This document shows, piece by piece, positions 34,537 to 42,872 of a DNA stretch of 50,492 nucleotides. The notes beneath the pieces are model-generated. The model had not been told where the DNA came from and ran no database searches. It saw nothing but the letters and a program-made list of their open reading frames with translations. Origin of the DNA: Alphaproteobacteria bacterium (GTDB taxonomy: Bacteria > Pseudomonadota > Alphaproteobacteria > RF32 > CAG-239); contig JAHHRI010000006.1 in the NCBI GenBank assembly GCA_020025875.1, positions 1-50,492 on the forward strand. The letters run 5' to 3'. The position numbers and the translations under genes were made by a program. How positions within the stretch are numbered: position 1 is the stretch's first letter; every line of letters begins with the position of its first letter.

Positions 34537-34565
34537 TTTATAGACTGATTCTTTCAGTCAGTCAA
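34537..34565 (-). promoter_or_regulatory. Promoter of terC with a palindrome in the spacer
   Basis: On the minus strand TTGACT (34560-34565) and TATAAA (34537-34542) are separated by 17 bases. Those 17 bases (34543-34559) are the palindrome GACTGA-N5-TCAGTC, a position suited to a repressor or a MerR-like regulator. A second short palindrome, AAGGC-N8-GCCTT, lies at 34518-34535. Confidence 0.55.
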
Positions 34566-34944
34566 CAACCGCAAAGGGCTTGTCCAAAGCTTTTAGCAAT
34601 ATGGCGGAAGAAAATGTGAAACCATGGCAAGTTTACCCGAAAAATTGCAGAATCCGAAGGGTTTGAACAAAACGCCGAAACCGAGACGACAAGAGATGTC
34701 TGTCGAATCCATATGCCCCATTGGGCAAGATCATCAGGCGCGGCCGTCAAAAACGGGTATCGGCGCAAAACAGAAGACATTTCCCTGTTTTGCAGCAAAA
34801 TTTTGCCCGTGCGGAAATTGTAATTTTACTTGACAAAAATTGCGAAATATGCTCAACTTTTCACAAAAGGTATTATTGATCAATCTAAAATTATTAATCA
34901 CTCAAACAAAGCCCTTCGAGTCAAGTAGAAGGCATGACAAAACT
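34566..34944. other. Intergenic stretch between divergent genes
   Basis: About 380 bases between the terC promoter and the next plus-strand gene. No convincing gene: an in-frame start at 34840 for the downstream ORF has no ribosome site, and the sequence is AT-rich. It probably holds the promoter of the gene at 34945. Confidence 0.5.
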
Positions 34945-35760
34945 ATGAACAATATTATTATCACTGGCACGCATCCCGTATTTCTCAAAACCGCTGAGGA
35001 AGAAACGGAATTGTTTGTTTCCGGAAGCGATGAAGAACGCTTTTACTACATCTGCAGCCGCGGCATCCAAACTCTTTCCGGTCAGCAAAGCTTGCTTGGC
35101 AGTAATGAGAAATGGATAAAACTCCAACAGATGGTTCATCCGGAAATGTGGAACTATCGCCTTTATTCCGAGTTGCGTCAACGCGGTGTTTTCCCGCCGG
35201 ACGATCGCTCGGAAGAAAAAATCAAGGCCGATTTTCTTAAATGGCTGAAACACAACATGATGTGTTCGCAGCTTGCATACAAAAGCGAAGAAGAATTTGG
35301 CCGAACCTCACAAGCTCTGCTGGCGGCAGGGGCGCGTTTTTCCAAACCTCTGAGCGAAGAGGAGGAAATTGCCCTGCTCGAATCAAAAGACTGGGAGCGT
35401 GTACAGAACTATGCAAGAAAATGGAAACCGCAGGCCGAAAAACTGTTCTTCAGTACCGCGCCGGCAGAACATATTTTTGCTTATATCCGCTTTTTCGGTC
35501 CGCAGACGGTCGAAGCAGAAAAAGCTTTGATTTTCCGTGGCGACAGTGTGCTGACATGGGAGCTGGTGTTAATGCATCAGCTGAGCTACGAAGCCAGCCG
35601 AATTATCAAAAATTCCGGCAACCCCTATATCTGGAAAATGGCTGTCGAGCGTAACTACACTTTCGCTTACCGGTTTGAACGAAAGTTCGGCTCAATCCGC
35701 AACTGGAAAAAGCAACTGGGTAAAAGTTTTGATCGCAAATATTTTAAGCACAACACTTAA
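34945..35760 (+). CDS. Helical protein of unknown function
   Basis: A 271-residue soluble protein. The ATG at 34945 (MNNIIITGTHPVF) follows an AGAAGG ribosome site at about 12 bases. The C-terminal two thirds are made of helical segments resembling alpha-helical repeats, for example KDWERVQNYARKW, APAEHIFAYIRFFG, RGDSVLTWELVLMHQL and SGNPYIWKMAVERN, each about 28-35 residues apart, but with no recognised repeat family. No signal peptide, no membrane helix. It is a single-gene unit with its own terminator. Confidence 0.7.
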   Translation: MNNIIITGTHPVFLKTAEEETELFVSGSDEERFYYICSRGIQTLSGQQSLLGSNEKWIKLQQMVHPEMWNYRLYSELRQRGVFPPDDRSEEKIKADFLKWLKHNMMCSQLAYKSEEEFGRTSQALLAAGARFSKPLSEEEEIALLESKDWERVQNYARKWKPQAEKLFFSTAPAEHIFAYIRFFGPQTVEAEKALIFRGDSVLTWELVLMHQLSYEASRIIKNSGNPYIWKMAVERNYTFAYRFERKFGSIRNWKKQLGKSFDRKYFKHNT

Positions 35761-35774
35761 ACTCAGAAATTTTT

Positions 35775-35803
35775 AACCCTCGGCAATCTGCCGAGGGTTT
35801 TTT
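35775..35803 (+). terminator. Rho-independent terminator
   Basis: CCCTCGGC-AATCT-GCCGAGGG followed by TTTTTT, 15 bases after the stop of the preceding gene. Confidence 0.9.
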
Positions 35804-35961
35804 GTATTCCGTTTTTTGTATTTCCATCTGAAGAATCCCGCGTTGAGATATTTTATTGACAAAAACAGCTTTTTTATATCTGCCGAAAAAAAACAAAAGA
35901 GGCGGCAATTTCATCGATTTTCCGCTGTTTATGACATCACAAAAATATTTTTGTCAATCTC

Positions 35962-35989
35962 TTGACAGCCGCCTAAAAAGTTGTATTCC
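35962..35989 (+). promoter_or_regulatory. Candidate promoter of the SulP gene
   Basis: TTGACA (35962-35967) is followed after 16 bases by TATTCC (35984-35989), 43 bases before the start codon. Another TTGACA is at 35856-35861 with a poorer -10. Confidence 0.4.
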
Positions 35990-36031
35990 TACCTCGGTTA
36001 AACAATAAGCAAAAAAGAAAGATGAAACACC

Positions 36032-37759
36032 ATGCCGGCTCTTTGGAAAAATTTTCAACATTTTTACGGAAAAAAATTTGCCCCGAAAATCTACGAAATC
36101 TTAAAAACAGGATATGATACGGAAAAATTCCGCCGTGATTGCATTTCCGGAATAACCGTTGCCGTCATTTCCATCCCGCTGGCAATGGCGCTGGCCATCG
36201 CCTCAGGCGTTACCCCGGCGCAAGGGCTTTACACCGCCATCGTTGCCGGTTTCTTCATTGCCCTGCTCGGCGGCAGTCGCTACCAGATCGGCGGTCCGAC
36301 AGGCGCGTTTGTCGTTGTCATTTTTAATGTTATGAAAAATGACGGCTATGACGGACTGGCTGCCACCATGCTGATTGCCGGTTGTGTGTTAATCATCAGC
36401 GGCTACCTTCGACTCGGCTCTTATATCAAATATATTCCCTATCCGGTGGTCGTGGGCTTTACCGCCGGTATCGGTATACTGCTGATTTCCACCCAGATTA
36501 AAGACCTACTCGGACTGAAAATAGACCATGTACCTGCCGAATTTCTGCCTAAATGGCAAAGCTATCTTGAAAACTTATCCGCTTTTAGCGTTTCATCGCT
36601 GATTATTTCTTTGCTGTCACTTGCCGCTGTTTTGTATATGCAGATCAAAAAGCCAAAATTGCCCGCCTATCTCATCTGTGTTACCGGTGCCACGTTGTTG
36701 GTTGCCGTCTTTGGTCTAAATATTGATACCATTGGTAACAAATTTGGCGCCGTGCCTCATTTTTTGCCGATGCCGACAATGCCCGACATATCCGTTCATT
36801 TGTTGCTCAAAGTGCTGCCGAGCGGTTTAACCATTGCTTTTTTGGCTGGTGTCGAATCGCTCTTAAGCGCAACTGTCGTTGACGGTATGAGCGGAGACAA
36901 CCACAATTCCAATGCCGAATTGATAGCCGAAGGAGCAGCCAATATCTTTTGCCTGTTTTTCAGCGGCGTTCCCGCCACCGGTGCCATTGCGAGAACGGCG
37001 GCAAATTTCAATGCCAAAGCCTACTCCCCGATATCGGGAATTATGCAGTCGGTGTTTTTGCTGTTGTTTATGTTGCTTTTATCACCGGCAACAAAATATA
37101 TTCCGCTTGCCTGTTTGTCGGCAGTGCTGGTTCTAATCGGCTGGAATATGATGGGGCTGGGAAAAATATTTAAACTGCTGCAAGGACCGAAAGGAGATCG
37201 TTACACCTTGGTTGTAACCTTGTTGCTGACGGTTCTTGTTGATCTCAACACCGCCATCAGCGTCGGCTTTATTATGGCAAGCGTCATTTTTATGCATCGC
37301 ATGAGCCGCGAGATTGAGATTGAAACAGATGAACAGGTGTTGGAAGAAGACGGCGGCGGACGCGATTTAACTCAGGTTCTGCATGAAAAAGGCGTGATGT
37401 CGCTCAGGCTTTCCGGTCCGTTGTTTTTTGGCGGAGCTTCTCAGGTATCTCATTTTTTCCAACAAATCGGCGAAGCGCCAAAAGTGCTGATTTTGAGAAT
37501 GGGCTATGTCCCCGTTGTTGATGCCAGCGGCGCCAATATCATTATCGAATTTATCAAAAAAGTGAAGAAATATGATACCAAAATCATTCTTTCCAATGTC
37601 AAAAAGCAACCGCGACGCGTTTTGCACAACGCCTTTTTGAAAGAAGGTATCGACTTTCACACAATTTCGACGGCTTCGTCTTTCGAAAATGCGCTCAAAA
37701 TGACCCGCCGCTATCTTAAGAACAAAGAACAGGAAGAAAAACAATCCGCGGCTAAATAA
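36032..37759 (+). CDS. SulP-family anion transporter with STAS domain
   Basis: A 575-residue transporter. The membrane part (about 35-420) opens with DCISGITVAVISIPLAMALA and contains the family motif ASGVTPAQGLYTAIVAGFF plus GGSRYQIGGPTGAFVVV. A C-terminal STAS regulatory domain is at about 445-560 (MSLRLSGPLFFGGASQV, PVVDASGANIIIEF). SulP proteins carry sulfate, bicarbonate or other anions; the sequence does not decide between them. Single gene, no ABC or carbonic anhydrase gene nearby. The ATG at 36032 has an AAGAAAGATG-type weak ribosome site. Confidence 0.93.
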   Translation: MPALWKNFQHFYGKKFAPKIYEILKTGYDTEKFRRDCISGITVAVISIPLAMALAIASGVTPAQGLYTAIVAGFFIALLGGSRYQIGGPTGAFVVVIFNVMKNDGYDGLAATMLIAGCVLIISGYLRLGSYIKYIPYPVVVGFTAGIGILLISTQIKDLLGLKIDHVPAEFLPKWQSYLENLSAFSVSSLIISLLSLAAVLYMQIKKPKLPAYLICVTGATLLVAVFGLNIDTIGNKFGAVPHFLPMPTMPDISVHLLLKVLPSGLTIAFLAGVESLLSATVVDGMSGDNHNSNAELIAEGAANIFCLFFSGVPATGAIARTAANFNAKAYSPISGIMQSVFLLLFMLLLSPATKYIPLACLSAVLVLIGWNMMGLGKIFKLLQGPKGDRYTLVVTLLLTVLVDLNTAISVGFIMASVIFMHRMSREIEIETDEQVLEEDGGGRDLTQVLHEKGVMSLRLSGPLFFGGASQVSHFFQQIGEAPKVLILRMGYVPVVDASGANIIIEFIKKVKKYDTKIILSNVKKQPRRVLHNAFLKEGIDFHTISTASSFENALKMTRRYLKNKEQEEKQSAAK

Positions 37760-37898
37760 GCTTACGCCCGCAACCGTTTTGCCACTCCGCAAGACAGTAT
37801 CGGGAAAAGGACGCCGTTTTGGGCATGGCACGGTTTTGTCCCCCAAAGCCGAAGCCGTAAAAAATGCTTGCAACGGAGCGGGGGTGAAAACAATTATC

Positions 37899-37937
37899 AA
37901 AAAACGGCTCATTCCCATGGCAGGGAGAGCCGTTTTA
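37899..37937 (-). terminator. Rho-independent terminator
   Basis: AAAACGGCTC pairs with GAGCCGTTTT around a loop; on the minus strand a T run follows. It serves the small membrane protein gene at 37962. Confidence 0.75.
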
Positions 37938-37961
37938 GTTTATCGACATCTGTATCTGTCT

Positions 37962-38324
37962 TTATCTGTCATATCCAATGCTGTCGGTCATGGCGAATAA
38001 CACTCTCAACCAGAATATAATCGCCACCATCAGGAACATCATCTGACTAAGATCAAATTCGATATTGATCATGGTTGCCCACAGCATCATCGCATAGATA
38101 AGCAGCGGCAGCAGCCTAAAGATAACACCGTGCAAAAATATTTTTTCCAGTCGCAAGCGCTGTCTTTTGTCCATGAACTCACGTTCGTTGAGGTTTAACA
38201 ACCCGATGCTATAGATAAAAAGCCACAGCATATCCGCAACCCGAAGATAAAGGATATCCCGAACAAACAAATGAACGCCAAGGATACCAACGACCAGCAG
38301 CAAAGCTATAAAAAAATTTTTCAT
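37962..38324 (-). CDS. Small membrane protein (unknown)
   Basis: A 120-residue protein with three or four hydrophobic helices (about 5-25, 30-48, 68-86 and 92-112) and a basic loop MDKRQRLRLEK between. The ribosome site is weak, but a terminator right after the stop supports a real gene. No family recognised. Confidence 0.6.
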   Translation of the reverse strand: MKNFFIALLLVVGILGVHLFVRDILYLRVADMLWLFIYSIGLLNLNEREFMDKRQRLRLEKIFLHGVIFRLLPLLIYAMMLWATMINIEFDLSQMMFLMVAIIFWLRVLFAMTDSIGYDR

Positions 38325-38500
38325 ACATTTTGATTTTTATGATTAATAATCCGTTAGTAATTTATTTACGGAATAAATTTTATTTCATTTTTCATTTTTT
38401 GTCAAGTTTATAAGCATTCAGCGAACGGAAAATAAAAAACAACGTGTTGCACCTTTGCCGTCATATTTAAAAAACTCAAAATTGCACGGAGAAAGCAAAT
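38325..38500. other. AT-rich intergenic stretch
   Basis: Between the small membrane protein and the tRNA-Ser leader. No ORF with a ribosome site and no strong hairpin. Confidence 0.5.
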
Positions 38501-38563
38501 ATGAAACAAATTGTAAAAAAAAGATTGACTGATCAAAAAACTTACGCTAAATATACTCGGTAA
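38501..38563 (+). CDS. Candidate 20-codon ORF upstream of tRNA-Ser
   Basis: A 20-residue reading, MKQIVKKRLTDQKTYAKYTR, very basic, with a GGAGAAAG ribosome site 6 bases before the ATG. It ends 9 bases before tRNA-Ser and overlaps the tRNA promoter. It could be a chance frame or a micropeptide. Confidence 0.3.
   Translation: MKQIVKKRLTDQKTYAKYTR
38525..38553 (+). promoter_or_regulatory. Candidate promoter of tRNA-Ser
   Basis: TTGACT (38525-38530) and TAAATA (38548-38553) with a 17-base spacer, 19 bases before the tRNA. Confidence 0.5.
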
Positions 38564-38572
38564 CTTGTCAAT

Positions 38573-38660
38573 GGAGAGTTGGCAGAGTGGTAATGCAGCG
38601 GATTGCTAATCCGTCACCGTGAATAACGGTGCACAGGTTCGAGTCCTGTACTCTCCGCCA
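38573..38660 (+). tRNA. tRNA-Ser (anticodon GCT)
   Basis: A complete 88-base class II tRNA with encoded CCA. The acceptor arm GGAGAGT/ACTCTCC pairs fully. The anticodon loop TTGCTAA carries GCT at 38605-38607, which reads AGC/AGT. The long variable arm is ACCGTGAATAACGGT. Confidence 0.96.
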
Positions 38661-38663
38661 CCA

Positions 38664-38688
38664 AACGCCCGCAAGGGCGTTTTTTTTT
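38664..38688 (+). terminator. Rho-independent terminator of tRNA-Ser
   Basis: ACGCCC-GCAA-GGGCGT followed by nine T, directly after the tRNA. Confidence 0.92.
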
Positions 38689-38696
38689 ATAACAGA

Positions 38697-38837
38697 CAGC
38701 TTTTCGACCACTTTCCGCAACGGCAAAAACAGCAGCAAGCCATACCGCCGCCCCATTTTTTTCAAAGAAAGAATCTAGGAGGAAAATATTGCCTGACAAA
38801 CGGTTGCTTCCTCCTTTTTTATTTGACTATTCCACAG
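38697..38837. repeat. Direct repeat copy 1 (158-bp offset)
   Basis: This stretch recurs 158 bases downstream at 38855-38995 with about 95% identity, judged by eye. It contains AGGAGGAA (38777-38784) and TTCCTCCT (38808-38815) followed by TTTTTT, an 8-bp stem with a 23-base loop that could act as a terminator on the plus strand. Confidence 0.9.
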
Positions 38838-38854
38838 GTAGCCAACAAATTTTC

Positions 38855-38995
38855 CAGCTTTTCGACCACTTTCCGCAACGGCAAAAACAGCAGCAAGCCA
38901 TACCGCCGCCCCATTTTTTTTAAAGAAAGAATCTAGGAGGAAAATATTGCCTGACAAACGGTTGCTTTCCCCGTTTTTATTTGACTATTCCGCAG
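38855..38995. repeat. Direct repeat copy 2
   Basis: Second copy of the preceding repeat. The main differences are C to T at the position matching 38763, and TTTCCCCGT in place of TTCCTCCTT, which breaks the long stem seen in copy 1. The junction (38838-38854) is unique sequence. No recognised gene covers either copy. Confidence 0.9.
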
Positions 38996-39002
38996 GCGGA
39001 TA

Positions 39003-39050
39003 AAAAAAATATCCGAATGTTTCCGCCAAACAGGCAAAAACACTCGGATA
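39003..39050 (-). terminator. Rho-independent terminator of the envelope operon
   Basis: TATCCGA and TCGGATA, extended by the inner TGTTT/AAACA, form a stem; on the minus strand eight T follow. It lies 25 bases after the fabZ stop. Confidence 0.8.
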
Positions 39051-39074
39051 ACATATTGAAAATCTTTCTCGATT

Positions 39075-39524
39075 TTAGACAATCATGGCCGTAAACTCGG
39101 CTTCCGAAACAACTTTGTCGTCCACCATGGTTTTGCCCCGAAAAACAAAAACGTTGCGGCGTGCCTGAACTTTTTCGACGTGCATCCTCAACTGATCTCC
39201 CGGTTTAACCGGTTTGCGAAATTTGACGCCGTCAATCGACATAAACAAAACGCTCACCTTTTTGTCGCCGGCGTTTTCACCAAAACCGGCAACAACCAAA
39301 GCTCCCGCCGTCTGTGCCATGGCTTCTATTTGCAAAACTCCCGGCATAACCGGATTGCCGGGGAAATGTCCCTGAAAAAATTCTTCGTTCATGGTAACAT
39401 TTTTAATACCGACGCCTTTTTCGCCGGGGACTTCGACCTCCAGCCGATCCACCAGCAGAAACGGGTAACGGTGCGGCAAAAAATTCAAGATATCTTCAAT
39501 GTTGTAAATTTTATTTTCTGACAT
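39075..39524 (-). CDS. fabZ: 3-hydroxyacyl-ACP dehydratase FabZ
   Basis: A 149-residue hot-dog fold dehydratase of fatty acid synthesis, forming trans-2-enoyl-ACP. The motif GHFPGNPVMPGVLQIEAMAQ contains catalytic H53 and E67; the early LPHRYPFLLVDR is also diagnostic. Last gene of the envelope operon here; in many relatives lpxA and lpxB come next, but a terminator follows instead. Confidence 0.96.
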   Translation of the reverse strand: MSENKIYNIEDILNFLPHRYPFLLVDRLEVEVPGEKGVGIKNVTMNEEFFQGHFPGNPVMPGVLQIEAMAQTAGALVVAGFGENAGDKKVSVLFMSIDGVKFRKPVKPGDQLRMHVEKVQARRNVFVFRGKTMVDDKVVSEAEFTAMIV

Positions 39525-39550
39525 ATTTTCTTTCCTTTTCGTTGGTCTAA

Positions 39551-40564
39551 TTATTTTTTGGAATTTTTCTGCAAAAAAGCCACTTGGCGCATAAAATCCT
39601 TAAACGGAACAGCCGGTGTTCCCATCACCACGGCACCGGGCTCTATGTCACGCATAATGCCCGACTGCGCAGCAATCTGGGCGCCGCTGCCAACTTTCAG
39701 ATGATCGGCAAAACCGCTCTGACCGCCGCAAACAACATAATCACCAAACGTGCAACTACCGGCTATGCCGGTCATGGAAACCAAAATACAGCCGCGTCCG
39801 AGTTGATCGTTGTGGGCAATTTGCACCAAATTATCCACTCGGGTACCGTCACCGATCACCGTATCGTCCATAGCGCCCCGATCAACACAGCTGCAAGAGC
39901 CGATCTCCACATCGTTGCCCATAATGACTCGCCCGAGCTGCGGAATGCGCTTGTGAACCCCGTTTATGGTTTGAAAACCAAAGCCATCTTGACCAATGCG
40001 GGCACCGTTATATATGTAACAGTTGTTGCCCATAATCGTATAGGCTATGCAGGCATGGGCACCAATCCGACAATTTTTGCCGATCTTGCAGTTTTCGCTG
40101 ATAACCGCAAAAGGCTCAATCACTGTACCTGCCCCAATTTCAACACCGGCGGCAACAACCGCATAATCGGCAATCGAGCATCCTTCGCCTACTTTGGCCG
40201 TCGGATCTATTCGTGCCGTTTCGGCAATACCTGCCGGCGGACGTTTTTCCGCATACATCGTTTCGTTCAATGTCAAAAACGCCATTTTCGGGTCATCGCA
40301 TACGAGAACGGCAACCGTCGGGGCAACGAACGGCAGCAGCTCTTTGGTGGTTATGCAGGCAGAGGCTTTAATTTCTGCGCCGGCAGCTTTTTTCTTGGAA
40401 TCATAGAAAAAACAGATTTCCCCCTCAGAGGCTTTGTCCATCGTATTGATGTCGCGGATCACTTCCTGCCCGCGATCGGCATTCTGTAATACAGCATTGC
40501 AGATTTTGGCAATCTGTTCAAGGTTAAATTCGGCTTTTTTGATAAAAAAATTCGTATCAATCAT
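39551..40564 (-). CDS. lpxD: UDP-3-O-acylglucosamine N-acyltransferase LpxD
   Basis: A 337-residue acyltransferase of lipid A synthesis. The N-terminal uridine-binding domain (about 1-95) is followed by a left-handed beta-helix of hexapeptide repeats (VGEGCSIADYAVV, IGAGTVIEPFAVI, GNNCYIYNGARIG), with the catalytic His in IAHND. A short C-terminal helix ends the protein. The ATG at 40564 follows GAAAGAG; an ATG at 40579 is possible. It starts 21 bases after the bamA stop. Confidence 0.95.
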   Translation of the reverse strand: MIDTNFFIKKAEFNLEQIAKICNAVLQNADRGQEVIRDINTMDKASEGEICFFYDSKKKAAGAEIKASACITTKELLPFVAPTVAVLVCDDPKMAFLTLNETMYAEKRPPAGIAETARIDPTAKVGEGCSIADYAVVAAGVEIGAGTVIEPFAVISENCKIGKNCRIGAHACIAYTIMGNNCYIYNGARIGQDGFGFQTINGVHKRIPQLGRVIMGNDVEIGSCSCVDRGAMDDTVIGDGTRVDNLVQIAHNDQLGRGCILVSMTGIAGSCTFGDYVVCGGQSGFADHLKVGSGAQIAAQSGIMRDIEPGAVVMGTPAVPFKDFMRQVAFLQKNSKK

Positions 40565-40585
40565 TTTTTTCTCTTTCAAGACAAA

Positions 40586-42841
40586 TTACAGGCTGGTTCC
40601 AAAGTTTAGTCTAAACACTTCGGTTTCGTCATAATCTTCTTTGACAACAGGGAAGCCAAAGTCGATGTCTATCTTACCCATCGGCGACAACCAACTGAAA
40701 CCAAAACCTACGGAAACACGGGGTTTATCGGAATATTCGACAATCTTGTAGCTCACATTGTCCGGTTTGCCCAACATACCGACGTCGACAAACGTGCGCC
40801 CTTTAATGCCCACTTCGTCCAAACCGATCGGGAACATAACTTCGGCACCGGAATAGACCATCCAGTTACCGCCCAGAGCATCTTTGGTATATTTATCGCG
40901 AGCACCGATACCGGAACTGTCAAAACCACGCATGGTGGACCCCCCCAGAAAATAACGCTGCGACAAACGAACATTCTCATGGTCGTAACCGCTGATATAG
41001 CCACCGTTGGCAAACAGTTTCAAAGTGTAATAGTCAAAAAACGTATTATACCAATATGCCTTAACGTCAAACTTCAAATATTTTTCATCTCCGCCGGCAC
41101 CCGCCACATCATTGCCAAACGATAGAAAATAACCTTCTTTGGGGTCGGTGGCATTGTCTCTTTTGTCATAATACAAAGTTTGCCCAAAGCTTGAACCGAC
41201 ATATTTACCTTCTTCTTCCCGAATGTAAACGGAGGCGCTGGAATGAACGTTTTTGATCTCGTCCTGACGCAGCGTATAGCGAACACTTTGATAAAGGTCA
41301 TCCGTATAATGCCAGCCCAAACGCAAACGTCCGCCCACGGTGTCTTCATCGTAGGAGGCTTCGTCCTGATAATCGGTTTCGTTTTTAAACAAGTCTATAC
41401 CGGCAGACAGCGGACGATTAAGAAAATAAGGTTCCGTAAAATTGATATTGTAATCCTGAGTACGCTCGGAAATTCCCAAATCAAAACCCAGCTGTTGCCC
41501 TTTACCCATAAAGTTGTTTTCGGTTACGCCGGTACGAACCAAAGCACCGTTAACGGTCGAATAGCCCAACCCAACATTAAAATAGCCTGTTGACTTTTCA
41601 GTCACATTGATGTCGATGTCTGCTTTGTTGTTGTCGCTTGTCGGCTGTGTTTCAATATCTACTTTGCTGAAATAGTTCAGATTTTCAATATTGCGGCGAG
41701 AAGCGCGAATCTTGGCGGCATTAAATGCGTCGCCCTCGTTAATGCGAAATTCGCGGCGTATCACGGCATCGTAAGTGCGGCTGTTGCCGTTGATGTTGAT
41801 CCGGTTGATAAACACGCGGGCACCTTCGCTGATGCGCAAATTGATGGTCATCTCTCCGCTTTGCATATCTTTGTCAAGCTCAGGGGTTACTTCGACAAAG
41901 GCAAAACCGCGCTTGCCCAGTTCTTCGGTCAGGGCATAAACGCTCTTTTCAACTTTGGCGGCACTGTACCAATCGTTTGGCTCAATATAGAGTTCGTCTG
42001 CCAACTTTTCGGTATTCATATCGGAAATTTCCGAGGTGATGTTTATTTTTTTGATTTTGTAACGCACCCCTTCTTCCAACACCATGGTGATGACAAAAGA
42101 GCTGCTGTCGGGGCTGAGTTCCGCCACCGAAGAAACAACACGAAAATCGGCATAGCCGCGGTTATTATAAAAACGGCGCAGCAGTTCTTTATCATAATTG
42201 CTTTTTTCGGGATCATAGTTTTCCGAAGATGAAAAAATCCGCCACCATCTGGTTTCTTTACTTAAAATTTCTCCTTGTAAGTCGCTGTCGCCATAGTGCT
42301 TGTTGCCGATAAAATTGATTTTGGTAATTTTGGCCAACGGCCCTTCGTCAATTTCATAAATCAGATCAACACGATTTTGGTCGCGTTTGATGATCTTCGG
42401 TTCCACGGTTGCGGCATATCGCCCTACTCGTTTGTAAATATTAAGAATGCGTTGCACATCTTCTTGCACCTTTGCCGCCGTGTAGATGGAGCGAGAGCCC
42501 AGCTGCACTTCGCTTTCGAGCATTTTGTCGTCTACTTTGTCGTTGCCGTCAAAAAAACGCTTGTTGATGATGGGGTTTTCATCTACCTTGATGTGCAAAA
42601 CATCGCCCTTGACATCAAACGAAACATCGGCAAAAAGTCCGGTTGTGTAAAGTTTTTTAAATGCGCTGTTCAGTTGCTCCGGACTGACATCGTCACCGGG
42701 GGTAACATTGACATAGGAAAGCACTGTTTCCCGTTCAACCCGTTGCAACCCATTTACTTTAATCTGTTTGACCACCGCGGCGTTGGCCGTACCGGCTGCC
42801 ATCAAACAGGACACTAAGGTAACCAGTTGTTTCTTTTTCAT
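40586..42841 (-). CDS. bamA: Outer-membrane protein assembly factor BamA
   Basis: A 751-residue outer-membrane insertase. Signal peptide MKKKQLVTLVSCLMAAGTANA; five periplasmic POTRA domains (about 22-420, from IKVNGLQRVERETVL onward); C-terminal 16-strand barrel (about 430-751) with GLGYSTVNGALV and the conserved loop 6 signature region ... RGFDSSGIG. The protein ends FRLNFGTSL, with Leu rather than the usual Phe as the last residue. The gene is 31 bases after rseP. Confidence 0.95.
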   Translation of the reverse strand: MKKKQLVTLVSCLMAAGTANAAVVKQIKVNGLQRVERETVLSYVNVTPGDDVSPEQLNSAFKKLYTTGLFADVSFDVKGDVLHIKVDENPIINKRFFDGNDKVDDKMLESEVQLGSRSIYTAAKVQEDVQRILNIYKRVGRYAATVEPKIIKRDQNRVDLIYEIDEGPLAKITKINFIGNKHYGDSDLQGEILSKETRWWRIFSSSENYDPEKSNYDKELLRRFYNNRGYADFRVVSSVAELSPDSSSFVITMVLEEGVRYKIKKINITSEISDMNTEKLADELYIEPNDWYSAAKVEKSVYALTEELGKRGFAFVEVTPELDKDMQSGEMTINLRISEGARVFINRININGNSRTYDAVIRREFRINEGDAFNAAKIRASRRNIENLNYFSKVDIETQPTSDNNKADIDINVTEKSTGYFNVGLGYSTVNGALVRTGVTENNFMGKGQQLGFDLGISERTQDYNINFTEPYFLNRPLSAGIDLFKNETDYQDEASYDEDTVGGRLRLGWHYTDDLYQSVRYTLRQDEIKNVHSSASVYIREEEGKYVGSSFGQTLYYDKRDNATDPKEGYFLSFGNDVAGAGGDEKYLKFDVKAYWYNTFFDYYTLKLFANGGYISGYDHENVRLSQRYFLGGSTMRGFDSSGIGARDKYTKDALGGNWMVYSGAEVMFPIGLDEVGIKGRTFVDVGMLGKPDNVSYKIVEYSDKPRVSVGFGFSWLSPMGKIDIDFGFPVVKEDYDETEVFRLNFGTSL

Positions 42842-42872
42842 TTATACTGCATCCTTTGTAAAAAAATAACTT

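Noticed and set aside
34498..34640. Possible yybP-ykoY manganese riboswitch before terC
   Set aside because: The conserved core of that riboswitch is not visible and there is no suitable hairpin before the start codon; only the promoter and palindromes are.
38568..38957. Minus-strand ORFs over tRNA-Ser and both repeat copies
   Set aside because: They read through the tRNA gene antisense and end in phrases such as STGLEPVHRY and WWRRVQDSNLC that are well known as spurious translations of tRNA-Ser regions.
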